Shown here piece by piece: positions 11,651 through 24,648 of a DNA stretch of 64,000 bases. Numbering within the stretch: position 1 is the first letter of the stretch; each line of letters starts with the position of its first letter. Origin of the DNA: Aphelocoma coerulescens (taxonomy: Eukaryota; Chordata; Aves; Passeriformes; Corvidae); contig NW_027183589.1 in assembly GCF_041296385.1 (NCBI RefSeq), forward strand, positions 124,001-188,000. Reading direction: 5' to 3'. The notes under the pieces are model-generated. The model searched no databases. It was not told the DNA's origin and was given only the letters and a program-made list of their open reading frames with translations. The translations under genes and the position numbers were made by a program.

Positions 11651-11735
11651 ATGCCGCCGGCTCCGTTCCCGCTGCTGCTGCTGCCGCTGCTGCTGGGCCC
11701 CGCCCGCGGCGCCGTCCGCGTCAACCTCACCGAAG
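11651..11735 (+). CDS. GABBR1: GABBR1a coding exon 1: signal peptide
   Basis: The start ATG follows the acceptor 'tgtctggcag' directly. The exon encodes 28 residues plus one base: a Pro-rich start, the hydrophobic core LLLLPLLLG, then a small-residue cleavage region (PARGA) and the short mature start VRVNLTE with an N-glycosylation sequon (NLT). The donor is 'cgaag|gtaccg', phase 1, and the split codon joins GGC-TGC of the next exon, as in mammalian GB1a (...EGCQ). This peptide targets the 1a isoform to the secretory pathway. The start is supported by the hydrophobic core and by exact continuation into sushi 1. Confidence 0.93.
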
Positions 11736-11749
11736 GTACCGCCGGCCCC

Positions 11750-13018
11750 GCGCCCGCTCCCGACTTCCTGGGGCCCTTCCCGACTTTTTGGGGCCCTTCC
11801 CGACTTTTTGGGGCCATTCCCGAACTTTTGGGGCCATTCCCAAACTTCCGGGGCCGTTCCCGACTCTTAGGGGCCGTTCCCGAACTTTTTGGGGCCGTTC
11901 CCAAACTTCCGGGGCCGTTCCCAACTCTTAGGGGCCGTTCCCGACTTTTTGGAGGCCAATCCCAAACTTCCGAGGCCGTTCCCGACTTTTTGGAGGCCGT
12001 TCCCAAACTTCCGGGGCTGTTCCCGACTCCTAGGGGCTAGTCCCGAACTTTTGGGGCCCTTCCCAAACTTCCGGGGACATTCCCGACTTTTAGGGGCTAG
12101 TCCCGACTTTTTGGGGCCGTTCCCAACTTTTTGGGGCCAATCTCGAAGTTTTGGGGCCAATCCCGAACTTCTGGGGCCATTCCCAACTTTTTGGGACCGT
12201 TCCCAACTTTTTGGGGCCATTCCCGACTTTTTGGGGCCGTTCCCGACTTTTTGGGGCCGTTCCCAACTTTTTGGGGCCAATCCCGAACTTCTGGGGCCAT
12301 TCCCAAACTTTTCGGGCCATTCCCAAACTTTTCGGGCCATTCCCAACTTTTTGGGGCCATTCCCAAACTTTTCGGGCCATTCCCAACTTTTTGGGGCCAT
12401 TCCTGAACGTTTTGGGATCATTCCCAACTTTTTGGGGCCAATCCCGAAGTTTTGGGGCCGTTCCCGACTTTTTGGGGCCAATCCCGAAGTTTTCGGGCCA
12501 ATCCCAAACTTCTGGAGCCAATCCCGAACTTTTCGGGCCATTCCCAAACTTCCGAGGCCGTCCCCAACTTTTTGGGGCCGTTCCCGACTTTTTGGGGCCA
12601 TTCCCAACTTTCTGGGGCCATTCCCGACTTTTTGGGGCCAATCCCAAACTTCTGGAGCCATTCCCAAACTTTTCGGGCCATTCCCAACTTTTTGGGGCCA
12701 TTCCCAACTTTTTGGGGCCATTCCCGAACGTTTTGGGGCAGTTCCTGAACGTTTTGGGATCATTCCCAACTTTTTGGGGCCAATCCCGAACTTTTCGGGC
12801 CATTCCCAAACTTCCAGGGCCATTCCCGAGTTTTCGGGGCCAATCCTGAATTTTTGGGGCCAATCCCAAACATTTCGGGCCATTCCCAACTTTTTGGGGC
12901 CAATCCCAAACTTCCGGGGCCATTCCCAAATGTTTTAGGGCCCTTCCCGAACTTTTATGGCCAATCTTGAACCTTTTGGGGCCAATCCTGAATTTTTGGG
13001 GCCAATCCCAAACTTTTT
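11750..13018. repeat. Intronic minisatellite, GGGGCCATTCCCGAACTTTT unit
   Basis: About 60 copies of a 20-21 bp unit, 'ttttggggccattcccaac' and variants. The array begins within about 20 bp of the exon 1 donor. Open frames of over 200 codons on both strands come from the 21-bp period. Confidence 0.9.
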
Positions 13019-14895
13019 CCTCCCTAAATCCCAAATTTCCCTCCCCAAACCCCAAATTTCCCCCCCCAAACCCCAAATTTTCCTCCCCAACCCCAAATTT
13101 TCCCCCCCCCAAACCCCACATTTCCCCCCCAAACCCCAAATTTCCCCCCCAAACCCCAAATTTCCTCCCCAAACCCCACAATTTCCTCCCCAATCCCACA
13201 TTTTCCCCCCCAAACCCCAAATTTCCTCCCCAATCCCAAACTTTCCCCCCCAAACCCCAAATTTCCCTCCCCAATCCCAAATTTCCCTCCCCAAACCCCA
13301 AATTTTCCCCCCAAACCCCACAATTTCCTCCCCAATCCCAAATTTCCACCCCCAAACCCCAAATTTTCCTCCCCAAACCCCAAATTTCCCTCCCCAATCC
13401 CAAATTTTCCCCCAAACCCCAAATTTCCCTCCCCAAACCCCACAATTCCCTCCTAAATCCCATAATTTCCCCAAACCCCAAATTTCCCTCCCCAAACCCC
13501 ACATTTTCCCCCCAAACCCCACAATTTCCTCCCCAATCCCAAATTTCCACCCCCAAACCCCAAATTTTCCTCCCCAAACCCCAAATTTCCCCCCCAAACC
13601 CCAAATTTCCTCCCCAATCCCAAACTTTCCCCCCCAAACCCCAAATTTCCCTCCCCAAACCCCACAATTCCCTCCCTAAACCCCACATTTTCCCCCCAAA
13701 TCCCAAATTTTCCCCCCAAACCCCAAATTTTCCTCCCCAAACCCCACAATTTCCTCCCCAATCCCAAATTTTCCCCCCCAAACCCCAAATTTTCCTCCCC
13801 AATCCCAAATTTTCCTCCCCAATCCCAAATTTTCCCCCCCAAACCCCAAATTTTCCTCCCCAACCCCAAATTTTCCTCCCCAAACCCCACAATTCCCTCC
13901 CAAACCCCAAATTTTCCTCCCCAAACCCCACAATTTCCTCCCAAACCCCAAATTTCCCTCCCCAATCCCAAACTTTCCTCCCCAAACCCCAAATTTTCCC
14001 CCCCAAACCCCACATTTTCCTCCCCAAATCCCACATTTCCCCCCAAATCCCAAATTTTCCTCCCCAAACCCCACAATTCCCTCCCCAAACCCCACATTTC
14101 CCCCCCAAATCCCACATTTCCCCCCCAAACCCCAAATTTTCCTCCCCAAACCCCAAATTTTCCCCCCCAAACCCCAAATTTTCCTCCCCAAATCCCACAA
14201 TTCCCCCCCAAACCCCAAATTTCCCTCCCCAATCCCAAATTTCCCCCCCAAACCCCAAATTTTCCTCCCCAAACCCCACAATTTCCTCCCCAATCCCACA
14301 TTTTTCCCCCCCAAACCCCAAATTTTCCTCCCCAATCCCAAACTTTCCCCCCCAAACCCCAAATTTTCCCCCCCAAACCCCAAATTTTCCTCCCCAATCC
14401 CAAACTTTCCCCCCCAAACCCCAAATTTTCCCCCCCAAACCCCAAATTTTCCTCCCAAATCCCACAATTCCCCCCCCAAACCCCAAATTTTCCTCCCCAA
14501 TCCCAAATTTCCCCCCCAAACCCCAAATTTTCCTCCCCAAACCCCACAATTTCCTCCCCAATCCCACATTTTTTCCCCCCCAAACCCCAAATTTTCCTCC
14601 CCAATCCCAAATTTCCACCCCCAAACCCCACAATTTCATCCCAAACCCCAAATTTTCCCCCCAAACCCCACAATTCCCTCCCCAATCCCACATTTTTTCC
14701 CCCCCAAACCCCAAATTTCCCTCCCCAAACCCCAAATTTCCCCCCCCAAACCCCAAATTTTCCTCCCCAAACCCCACAATTCCCTCCCCAATCCCACATT
14801 TTTCCCCCCCAAACCCCAAATTTCCCTCCCCAATCCCACAATTCCCCCCCAACCCCCAAATTTTCCCTCCCCAAACCCCACACATCCCACATTTC
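13019..14895. repeat. Intronic C-rich minisatellite, CCCCAAACCCCAAATTTTCCT unit
   Basis: About 1.9 kb of 'aaaccccaaattttcctcc' and 'aatcccaaatttcccccc' monomers that run up to the acceptor of exon 2, so the pyrimidine tract of that acceptor is continuous with the array. On the minus strand it is a run of G4-type motifs. Confidence 0.9.
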
Positions 14896-14908
14896 CCTCC
14901 CCCCCCAG

Positions 14909-15112
14909 GCTGCCAGATCATCCACCCGCCGCGGGACGGGGGGATCCGGTACCGGGGGCTGACGCCGGAGGAAGTCCGGAGCGTGCGGTTCCTGCCCTTC
15001 GACTACGAGATCGAGTACGTCTGCCGGCCCGAGCGCGAGATCGTGGGGCCCAAGGTGCGCAAGTGCCAGCGCGACGGCACCTGGACGGCCATGGGCCACC
15101 CCAGCCGCTGCC
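14909..15112 (+). CDS. GABBR1: GABBR1a coding exon 2: sushi (CCP) domain 1
   Basis: A phase 1-1 exon of 68 codons between 'cccccccag|gctgcc' and 'cgctgcc|gtgagt'. It encodes one complement-control-protein module with the four expected cysteines (CQII, VCRP, KCQR, SRC), the conserved tryptophan (GTWT) and the GIRYRGLT and YEIEYVC blocks typical of GB1a sushi 1. In mammals this module is found only in the 1a isoform, helps place receptors at axon terminals and binds secreted APP. It is slightly more Arg/Pro-rich than the mammalian sequence but complete. Confidence 0.97.
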
Positions 15113-15299
15113 GTGAGTGCCACCGCGGCGTCCCGCGGGCTCGGCGGCACCCGCGGGTGCCGCCTCGGGGGCGGGTGTCGGCGACGTTTTGGTTTCCGGG
15201 GGCGTTTCCGGGTCGGGAGAGGGTTCGGTGGTGTTGGCGGGCGCGGGATCGGCGGTGGCGGGGGCGGGGTCGGGGTCGGGGTCGGTGTCGTCGTGCTGG
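15113..15299. other. GC-rich unique intron segment after exon 2
   Basis: CpG-rich DNA with 'gccgcctcgggggcgggtg' and a short 'gggtcggggtcgg' repeat before the satellite starts. No extra exon is recognised. Confidence 0.5.
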
Positions 15300-18200
15300 C
15301 GATGTCCCGTCAATGTCATCGTCCCGTCAATGTCACCGTCCCGTCAATGTCATCATCTTGTCGATGTCCCATCGGTGTCAGCGTTGATGTCACCATCCTG
15401 TCAATGTCAATGTCCCATTGAGGTCAATGTCCCATCAATGTCATCATCCCATCAATGTCCCATCAATGTCACTGTTGATGTCCCCATCCCATCAATGTCA
15501 ATGTCCCATCAATGTCACCAATGTCCCATCGAGGTCCCCATCCCATCAATGTCCCATCAATGTCACCATTGATGTCCCCATCCCATCAATGTCAATGTCC
15601 CACCGAGGTCCCCATCCCATCAGTGTCACCATCCCGTCAATGTCCCATTGATGTCCCCATCCTGTCAATGCCCCATCGGTGCCACCGTTGATGTCCCCTT
15701 CCCATCAATGTCACCAATGTCCCATCGAGGTCACCATCCCGTCAACGTCCCATCAATGTCACCATTGATGTCCCCATCCCACCAATGTCCCATCAAGGTC
15801 CCCATCCCACCAATGTCCCATCGAGGTCCCCATCCCATCAATGTCCCATCAATGTCACCGTTGATGTCCCCATCCCACCAATGTCCCATCAATGTCCCCA
15901 TCCCATCAATGTCCCATCGGTGTCACCATTGATGTCCCCATCCCGTCAATGTCAATGTCCCATCAATGTCAGTGTCCCATCAATGTCCCATCGGTGTCAC
16001 CGTTGATGTCCCCATCCCATCGATGTCAGTGTCCCATCGAGGTCCACATCCCATCAACATCCCATCAATGTCACTGTTGACGCCCCCATCCCACCAATGT
16101 CCCATCAATGTCACCGTTGATGTCACCATCCCATCAATGTCAATGTCCCATTGAGGTCACCATCCCGTCAATGTCCCCATCCCCTCAATGTTCCATCGGT
16201 GCCACCATTGATGTCCCCATCCCATCAATGTCAATGTCCCATCGAGGTCACTGTTGATGTCCCCATCCCACCAATGTCCCATCGAGGTCCCTATCCCATC
16301 AATGTCCCATCAATGTCAATGTCCCATCGAGGTCCCCATCCTGTCAATGTCCCATCAACGTCACCATTGATGTCCCCATCCCATCAATGTCAATGTCCCA
16401 CCGAGGTCCCCATCCCATCAGTGTCACCATCCCGTCAATGTCCCATTGATGTCCCCATCCCATCAATGCCCCATCGGTGCCACCGTTGATGTCCCCTTCC
16501 CATCAATGTCAATGTCCCATCGAGGTCACCATCCCGTCAACGTCCCATCAATGTCACCATTGATGTCCCCATCCCACCAATGTCCCATCGAGGTCCCCAT
16601 CCCACCAATGTCCCATCGAGGTCCCCATCCCATCAATGTCCCATCAATGTCACCATTGATGTCCCCATCCCACCAATGTCCCATCAATGTCCCCATCCCA
16701 TCAATGTCCCATCGAGGTCACCATTGATGTCCCCATCCCGTCAATGTCAATGTCCCATCAATGTCAGTGTCCCATCAATGTCCCATCGGTGTCACCGTTG
16801 ATGTCACCATCCCCTCAATGTCAATGTCCCATCGAGGTCAATGTCCCATCAATGTCACCATTGATGTCACCATCCCATCAATGTCAATGTCCCATCGAGG
16901 TCACCGTCCCATCAATGTCACCGTTGATGTCCCCATCCCATCGATGTCAGTGTCCCATCGAGGTCCACATCCCATCAACATCCCATCAATGTCACTGTTG
17001 ACGTCCCCATCCCACCAATGTCCCATCAATGTCACCGTTGATGTCACCATCCCATCAATGTCAATGTCCCATTGAGGTCACCATCCCGTCAATGTCCCCA
17101 TCCCCTCAATGTCCCATTGAGGTCACCGTTGATGTCCCCATCCCACCAATGTCCCATCAATGTCCCATCGAGGTCACCGTTGATGTCCCCATCCCATCAA
17201 TGTCAATGTCCCATTAATGTCCCCATCCCGTCAATGTCCCCATCCCGTCAATGTCCCCATGCCATCAGTGTCCCATCGGTGTCACCATTGATGTCCCCAT
17301 CCCATCAATGTCAATGTCCCATCAATGTCACCATGCCGTCAGTGTCAATGTCCCATCGAGTACACCGTTGATGTCCCGTCAATGTCAATGTCCCATCGAG
17401 GTCCCCATCCCATCAACGTCCCATCAATGTCACCACTGATGTCCCCATCCTGTCAATGTCAATGTCCCATCAATGTCACCGTTGATGTCCCCATCCCGTC
17501 AATGTCAATGTCCCATCGAGGTCCCCATACTGTCAATGTCCCATCAACGTCATCATCCCATCAATGTCCCATCAATGTCACCGTTGATGTCCCCATCCTG
17601 TCAATGTCCCATTGGTGCCACCATTGATGTCCCCTTCCCCTCAATGTCAATGTCCCATCAATGTCCCCATCCCATCAATGTCCCATCAATGTCAATGTCC
17701 CATTGAGGTCACCATCCCGTCAATGTCACCATCCCATCAACGTCATCATCCCGTCAATGTCCCATCAGTGTCACCGTTGATGTCCCCATCCTGTTGATGT
17801 CCCATCAGTGTCACCATCCCCTCAATGTCAGTGTCCCATTGAGGTCACTGTTGATGTCACCATCCCATCAATGTCCACATCCCATCAATGTCACCATCCC
17901 GTCAATGTCCCATCGGTGTCACCGTTGATGTCCCCATCCCATCAATGTCAATGTCCCATTGAGGTCACCATCCCGTCAATGTCACCATCCCATCAATGTC
18001 ACCATCCCATCAACGTCATCATCCCGTCAATGTCCCATCAATGTCACCGTTGATGTCCCCATCTCCTCAATGTCAATGTCCCATTGAGGTCACCGTCCCA
18101 TCAACGTCACCGTTGATGTCCCCATCCCATCAATGTCAGTGTCCCATTGAGGTCACCGTTGATGTCCACATCCCATCAATGTCCACATCCCATCAATGTC

Positions 18201-18890
18201 ACCATCCCGTCAATGTCCCATTGGTGCCACCATTGATCATCCCGTCCCGTCAATGTCAATGTCCCACCGAGGTCACTGTTGATGTTCCCATCCCACCAAT
18301 GTCCCATCGAGGTCCCCATCCCATCAACGTCCCGTCAATGTCACCGTTGATGTCCCCATCCCATCAATGTCCCATCGAGGTCCCCATCCCATCAATGTCA
18401 ATGTCCCATCAACGTCATCATCCCATCAATGTCCCATCGGTGTCACCATTAATGTCCCCATCCTGTCGATGTCCCATCAATGTCACCATCCCGTCAATGT
18501 CATCATCCCATCAATGTCCCATCGGTGTCACCGTTGACGTCCCCATCCCGTCAATGTCAGTGTCCCACCGAGGTCACTGTTGATGTCCCCATCCCACCAA
18601 TGTCCCATCGAGGTCCCCATCCCGTCAACGTCCCATCAATGTCACTGTTGACGTCCCCATCCCATCAATGTCAATGTCCCATCGAGGTCCCAATCCCGTA
18701 AATGTCCACATCCCATCAATGTCCCATCAATGTCACCATTGATGTTCCCATCCCATCAATGTCAATGTCCCATCAATGTCCCCATCCCATCAATGTCCCA
18801 TCAATGTCACCGTTGATGTCCCCGTCCCACCAATGTCCCCATCCTGTTGATGTTTCCCATCCTATCAATGTCCCCATCCCATCATCACCA
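15300..18890. repeat. Intronic minisatellite, CCCATCAATGTCCC / CACCGTTGATGTCC units
   Basis: About 3.6 kb built from 'ccatcaatgtcccatcg', 'aggtccccatcccatcaatg' and 'tcaccgttgatgtcccc'. Long near-identical segments recur about 0.8 kb apart (for example 15610-16000 and 16410-16800), showing higher-order duplication. Open frames rich in Pro, Ser, His and Cys are repeat translations. Confidence 0.92.
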
Positions 18891-21480
18891 TGAGCTTGAC
18901 CATCAGCATCACCTTGACCATCACTTGATCATTACCAGGACCATTACCATGACCATTACCATGACCATCACCTTGACCATCACCTTGACCATCACCATGA
19001 CTGTGCCAATCACCTTGACCATGACCATCGCCTTGACCATCACTTGACCATCACCATGCCCATGAGCACCATGCCCATCACCACCACTTGACCATCACCA
19101 TGCCCGTGCCCACCACCATCACTTGACCACCACCATGCCCATGCTCTTGACCACCACCATCACCTGACCATCACCTTGACCATCGCTTGACCATCACCAT
19201 GCCCATGAGCACCATGCCCATCACCATCACTTGACCATCACCATGCCCATGACCTTGACCACCACCACCACCACTTGACCATCACCTTGACCATCACCTT
19301 GACCATCCCCATGCCCATGAGCCCCATCCCCATCCCTATTCCCACCACCTGACCACCACCATGCCCATGAGCACCACGCCCATCACCATCACTTGACCAT
19401 CACCATGCCCATCACCACCACCACCACTTGACCATCACCCTGACCCTCACTTGACCATCACCATGCCCATGAGCACCACGCCCACCACCACCCCTTGACC
19501 GTCACCATGCCCTTGACCACCACCACCACTTGACCATCCCCATGCCCATCCCCATGCCCATAAGCCCCATCCCCATCCCTATTCCCACCACTTGACCACC
19601 ACCATGCCCATGAGCACCACGCCCATCCCCATCACTTGACCATCACCATGCCCATCACCACCACCATCACTTGACCACCACCATGTCCATGCCCTTGACC
19701 ACCACCATCACCTGACCATCACCTTGACCATCACTTGACCATCACCATGACCTTGACTGCCACCACCATGTCCATGCCCTTGACCACCACCATCACCTGA
19801 CCATCACCTTGACCATCACTTGACCATCACCATGACCTTGACTGCCACCACCACTTGACCATCACCATCACCATGCCCATCACTTGACCATCACCATGTC
19901 CATGCCCTTGACCACCATCACCACCCCTTGACCATCACCATGCCCTTGACCACCACCACCACTTGACCATCACCATCACCATGCCCATCACTTGACCACC
20001 ACCATGCCCATGCCCTTGACCACCACCATCACCTGACCATCACCTTGACCATCGCTTGACCATCACCACGTCCATGAGCACCATGCCCACCACCATCACT
20101 TGACCACCACCATGCCCATGCCCTTGACCACTACCATCACCTGACCATCACCATCACCATGCCCATCGCTTGACCATCACCATGCCCATGAGCACTATGC
20201 CCACCACCACCCCTTGACCACCACCATGCCCTTGACCACCACCACCTGACCATCACCATCACCATGCCCATCACTTGACCATCACCATGCCCATGAGCAC
20301 CACGCCCACCACCACCACTTGACCATCACCATGCCCATGACCTTGACCACCACCACCACCCCTTGGCCATCACCATGCCCTTGACCACCACCACCCCCAC
20401 TTGACCATCCCCATGCCCATCCCCATGCCCATAAGCCCCATCCCCATCCCTATTCCCACCACTTGACCACCACCATGCCCATGAGCACCACGCCCATCCC
20501 CATCACTTGACCATCACCATGCCCATGCCCATCACTTGACCATCACCATGCCCATCACCACCACCATCACTTGACCACCACCATGTCCATGCCCTTGACC
20601 ACCACCATCACCTGACCATTACCTTGACCATCACTTGACCATCACCATGACCTTGACCGCCACCACCACTTGACCATCACCATCACCATGCCCATCACTT
20701 GACCATCACCATGCCCATGAGCACTATGCCCACCATCCCCACTTGACCATCACCATGCCCTTGACCACCACCACCACTTGACCATCACCATCACCATGCC
20801 CATCACTTGACCATCACCATGTCCATGCCCTTGACCACCACCACCACCCCTTGACCATCACCATGCCCTTGACCACCACTACCACCATGCCCATGCCCTT
20901 GACAACCACCATCACCTGACCATCACCTTGACCATCGCTTGACCATCACCACGTCCATGAGCACCATGCCCATCACCATCACTTGACCATCACCATGCCC
21001 ATGCCCTTGACCACCACCATCACCTGACCATCACCATCACCATGCCCATCGCTTGACCATCACCATGCCCATGAGCACTATGCCCACCACCACCCCTTGA
21101 CCACCACCATGCCCATGACCTTGACCACCACCACTCCCACTTGACCATCACCATGCCCATCACCATGCCCATCACTTGCCCATCACCATGCCCATGACCT
21201 TGACCACCACCCCTTGACCACCACCATGCCCTTGACCACCACCACCCCTTGACCACCACCATGCCCATGACCTTGACCACCACCACCCCCACTTGACCAT
21301 CACCATGCCCTTGACCACCACCATCACTTGACCATCACCATGCCCATGACCTTGACCACCACCCCTTGACCATCACCATGCCCTTCACCACCACCACCCC
21401 TTGACCACCACCATGCCCATCCCCATGCCCATAAACCCCTATTCCCACCACCACCACCACCCCCTTGACCTCCACCACCT
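18891..21480. repeat. Intronic minisatellite, CTTGACCATCACCATGCCCATGA unit
   Basis: About 2.6 kb of 'cttgaccatcaccatgccc' units with 'ccaccaccac' microsatellite interruptions, and higher-order blocks including 'agccccatccccatcccta' near 19320, 19565 and 20435. It directly follows the previous family within the same intron. Confidence 0.92.
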
Positions 21481-21564
21481 CCCCTCCCCCGCTTCCTCCT
21501 TGGATCCGCCACCGCCCCCCCGCCCTTCTTTGGCCTCCGCCCTCACCCCGCCGCGTCCCCGCAG

Positions 21565-21753
21565 TCCGGACGTGTCCCAAGGCGCAGCTGAGCCTGGAGA
21601 ACGGCCAGGTCACCGCTCGGGCCATGGAGAGGGTCCCGGTGGAGGGCACCTGGGCCGAGTTCAGTTGCCAGCCCGGCTTCCGCCTGCTGGGCGCCGCCCG
21701 CAGCAACTGCACCAAGAGCGGCCGCTGGAGCTCCCCCAAACCCCTCTGCGAGC
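21565..21753 (+). CDS. GABBR1: GABBR1a coding exon 3: sushi (CCP) domain 2
   Basis: A phase 1-1 exon of 63 codons between 'ccccgcag|tccgga' and 'tgcgagc|gtgagc'. It encodes the second complement-control-protein module with four cysteines (TCPK, SCQP, NCTK, LCE), the LENGQV motif and the conserved tryptophan of GRWSSPKP, matching mammalian sushi 2 in order and length. NCT is a potential N-glycosylation site. Codons are strongly GC-ending. The module occurs only in the 1a form. It is shorter than its satellite-filled introns (6.5 kb before, 2.9 kb after). Confidence 0.96.
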
Positions 21754-21759
21754 GTGAGC

Positions 21760-24440
21760 GGGGACGGGGCCGTGCTTGGGGTTTCTGGGATTGGGGTTTG
21801 GGGTCTTGGGAGGGGTTTGGGGTGTTTGGGGTTGGGGTTTGGGGTCTTGGGAGGGGTTTGGGGTCTTGGGAGGGGTTTGGGGTGTCTGGGGGTGTTTGGG
21901 GTCTTGGGAGGGGTTTGGGGTCTTGGGAGGGGTTTGGGGTCTTGGGAGGGGTTTGGGGTGTCTGGGGGTGTTTGGGGTCTTGGGAGGGGTTTGGGGTCTC
22001 TGCGGTCGGGGTTTGGGGTCTTTGGGGTCTTCTTTGAGGGTCCTTGGGCTTTGGGGTCTCTGGGGTTGGGGTTTGGGGTCTTGGGAGGGATTTGGGGTGT
22101 CTGGGGTTGGGGTTTGGGGTCTTGGGAGGGGTTTGGGGTGTCTGGGGGTGTTTGGGGTCTTGGGAGGGTTTGGGGTGTCTGGGGTTGGGGTTTGGGGTTT
22201 TGGGAGGGTTTGGGGTCTCTGGGGTTGGGGTTTGGGTTCTCTGGGGTCTCGGAGGTTGGGGTTTGGGGTCTCTGAGGGGGTTTGGGGTCTTGGGAGGGGT
22301 TTGGGGTGTCTGGGGGTGTTTGGGGTCTTGGGAGGCGTTGGGGTCTCCAGAGTTGGGGTTTGGGGTCTTGGGAGGGGTTTGGGGTCTCTGGGGTTGGGGT
22401 TTGGGGTCTTGGGAGGGGTTTGGGGTCTTGGGAGGGGTTTGGGGTCTCTGCGGTCGGGGTTTGGGGTCTTTGGGGTCTTCTTTGAGGGTCCTTGGGCTTT
22501 GGGGTCTCTGGGGTTGGGGTTTGGGGTCTTGGGAGGGATTTGGGGTGTTTGGGGTTGGGGTTTGGGGTCTTGGGAGGGGTTCGGGGTGTCTGGGGTTGGG
22601 GTTTGGGGTCTTGGGAGGGGTTTGGGGTGTCTGGGGGTGTTTGGGGTCTTGGGAGGGGTTTGGGGTGTCTGGGGGTGTTTGGGGTCTTGGGGTGTCTGGG
22701 GGTGGGGGTTTGGGGTTTTGGGAGGGTTTGGGGTGTTTGGGGTTGGGGTTTGGGGTCTTGGGAGGGGTTTGGGGTCTTGGGAGGGGTTTGGGGTCTCTGC
22801 GGTCGGGGTTTGGGGTCTTTGGGGTCTTCTTTGAGGGTCCTTGGGCTTTGGGGTCTCTGCGGTTGGGGTTTGGGGTCTTGGGAGGGGTTTGGGGTGTCTG
22901 GGGGTGTTTGGGGTCTTGGGAGGCGTTGGGGTCTCCAGAGTTGGGGTTTGGGGTCTCGGGAGGGTTTGGGGTCTCTGGGGTTGGGGTTTGGGGTCTTGGG
23001 AGGGGTTTGGGGTCTTGGGAGGGGTTTGGGGTCTCTGCGGTCGGGGTTTGGGGTCTTTGGGGTCTTCTTTGAGGGTCCTTGGGCTTTGGGGTCTCTGGGG
23101 TTGGGGTTTGGGGTCTTGGGAGGGATTTGGGGTGTCTGGGGGTTGGGGTTTGGGGTCTTGGGAGGGATTTGGGGTGTCTGGGGGTTGGGGTTTGGGGTCT
23201 TGGGAGGGGTTTGGGGTGTCTGGGGTTGGGGTTTGGGGTTTTGGGAGGGTTTGGGGTCTCTGGGGTTGGGGTTTGGGTTCTCTGGGGTCTCGGAGGTTGG
23301 GGTTTGGGGTCTCTGAGGGGGTTTGGGGTCTTGGGAGGGGTTTGGGGTGTCTGGGGGTGTTTGGGGTCTTGGGAGGCGTTGGGGTCTCCAGAGTTGGGGT
23401 TTGGGGTCTCGGGAGGGTTTGGGGTCTCTGGGGTTGGGGTTTGGGGTCTTGGGAGGGGTTTGGGGTCTCTGCGGTCGGGGTTTGGGGTCTTTGGGGTCTT
23501 CTTTGAGGGTCCTTGGGCTTTGGGGTCTCTGGGGTTGGGGTTTGGGGTCTTGGGAGGGATTTGGGGTGTTTGGGGTTGGGGTTTGGGGTCTTGGGAGGGG
23601 TTTGGGGTGTCTGGGGTTGGGGTTTGGGGTTTTGGGAGGGGTTTGGGGTCTCCAGAGTTGGGGTTTGGGGTCTCAGGAGGGTTTGGGGTCTCTGGGATTG
23701 GGTTTGGGGTCTCTGGGGTTTTGGGGTCTCTGGGGTTGGGGTTTGGGGTCTTGGGAGGGGTTTGGGGTCTCCAGAGTTGGGATTTGGGGTCTCGGGAGGG
23801 TTTGGGGTCTCTGGGGTTGGGCTTTGGGGTCTTGGGAGGGTTTGGGGTCTCTGGGGTTGGGCTTTGGGGTCTCTGGGGTCTCGGAGGTTGGGCTTTGGGG
23901 TCTCTGGGTTTTGGGGTCTATGGGGTTGGGGTTTGGGGTCTTGGGAGGGGTTTGGGGTGTCTGGGGGTGTTTGGGGTCTCCAGAGTTGGGGTTTGGGGTC
24001 TCGGGAGGGTTTGGGGTCTTTGGGGGTGTTTGGGGTCTCTGGAGTCTTCTGGGAGGGGTCTCTGGGGGGCTTTGGGATCTCCAGGGTTGGGGTTTGGGGT
24101 CTCTGAGGGGCTTTGGGGTCTCTGGGGTTTCGGCTTTGGGGTCTCTGGGGTTGGGCTTTGGGGTCTCTCGAGGGCTTTAGGGTCTCTCGAGGGCTTTGGG
24201 GTCTCTGAGGGGGTTTGGGGTCTCTGGGGGGCTTTGGGGTCTCCAGGGTTGGGGTTTGGGGTCTCTGGGGGGCTTTGGGGGTCTCCAGGGTTGGGGTTTG
24301 GGGTCTCTGGGGTTTCAGCTTTGGGGTCTCCGGGGTTTTGGCTTTGGGGTCCCGTGGGGGTCCCCTGGATTTGGGATCCCCAGGATGGGAATTCTGGTCC
24401 CCATTGGGGTCCCGGGGATTTTTTTGGGATGATTCCTTGG
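21760..24440. repeat. Intronic G-rich minisatellite, GGTTTGGGGTCTTGGGAGGG unit
   Basis: About 2.7 kb of 'ggggtttggggtcttggga' units with 'tgtctgggg' and 'tctctggggttgg' variants. Segments of 300-600 bp recur nearly unchanged, marked by 'ttctttgagggtccttggg' near 22030, 22480, 22830, 23065 and 23500. The coding strand is a continuous series of G-quadruplex-type motifs. Confidence 0.92.
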
Positions 24441-24630
24441 GGTTTTTTTTGGGAGGGGGGGGGAGGGGAGGGTCCTCGGGGTTATTTTGGGGGAGTGGGG
24501 GGGTTTTTGGGGATTTTTTGGGGGGGAGGGTCCCCGGGGTTATTTTGGGGGGAGTGGGGGGTTTTTGGGATTATTTTGGGGGGGGGGGAGGGGTCTCTGT
24601 GTGACTCAGTTTCCCCCTCCCCCCCCCCAG
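24441..24630. other. G-run intron segment and pyrimidine tract before the microexon
   Basis: Two copies of 'ggttattttgggggagtgggg' type sequence, then 'gtgactcagtttccccctcc' and a C-rich tract to the acceptor. 'tgactca' (24602-24608) matches the AP-1 core, possibly by chance. Confidence 0.4.
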
Positions 24631-24648
24631 CTCATCGCCCCCCCTCAG
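24631..24648 (+). CDS. GABBR1: GABBR1a coding exon 4: 18-nt microexon (linker)
   Basis: Sequence between 'ccccccccag' and the consensus donor 'gtgagt'. It is phase 1-1 and encodes the linker PHRPPS between sushi 2 and the Venus-flytrap domain. Mammalian GABBR1 has a small linker exon in the same place with similar content (VNRTPHS). This one is six codons, one fewer than I recall for mammals. It was recognised from conserved phase, position, flanking splice sites and the His/Pro/Ser character, not from length. Skipping it would also keep the frame. Confidence 0.8.

Noticed and set aside
12090..14921. 943-codon minus-strand frame, plus 565- and 304-codon neighbours
   Set aside because: Gly/Trp/Lys/Phe repeat translations of two intron arrays. 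They overlap sushi exon 2 antisense and lack any globular segment.
21760..24440. Interstitial telomere repeat
   Set aside because: GGGGTTTGGGG resembles ciliate telomere DNA, but no TTAGGG runs occur and the unit includes TCTTGGGAG.
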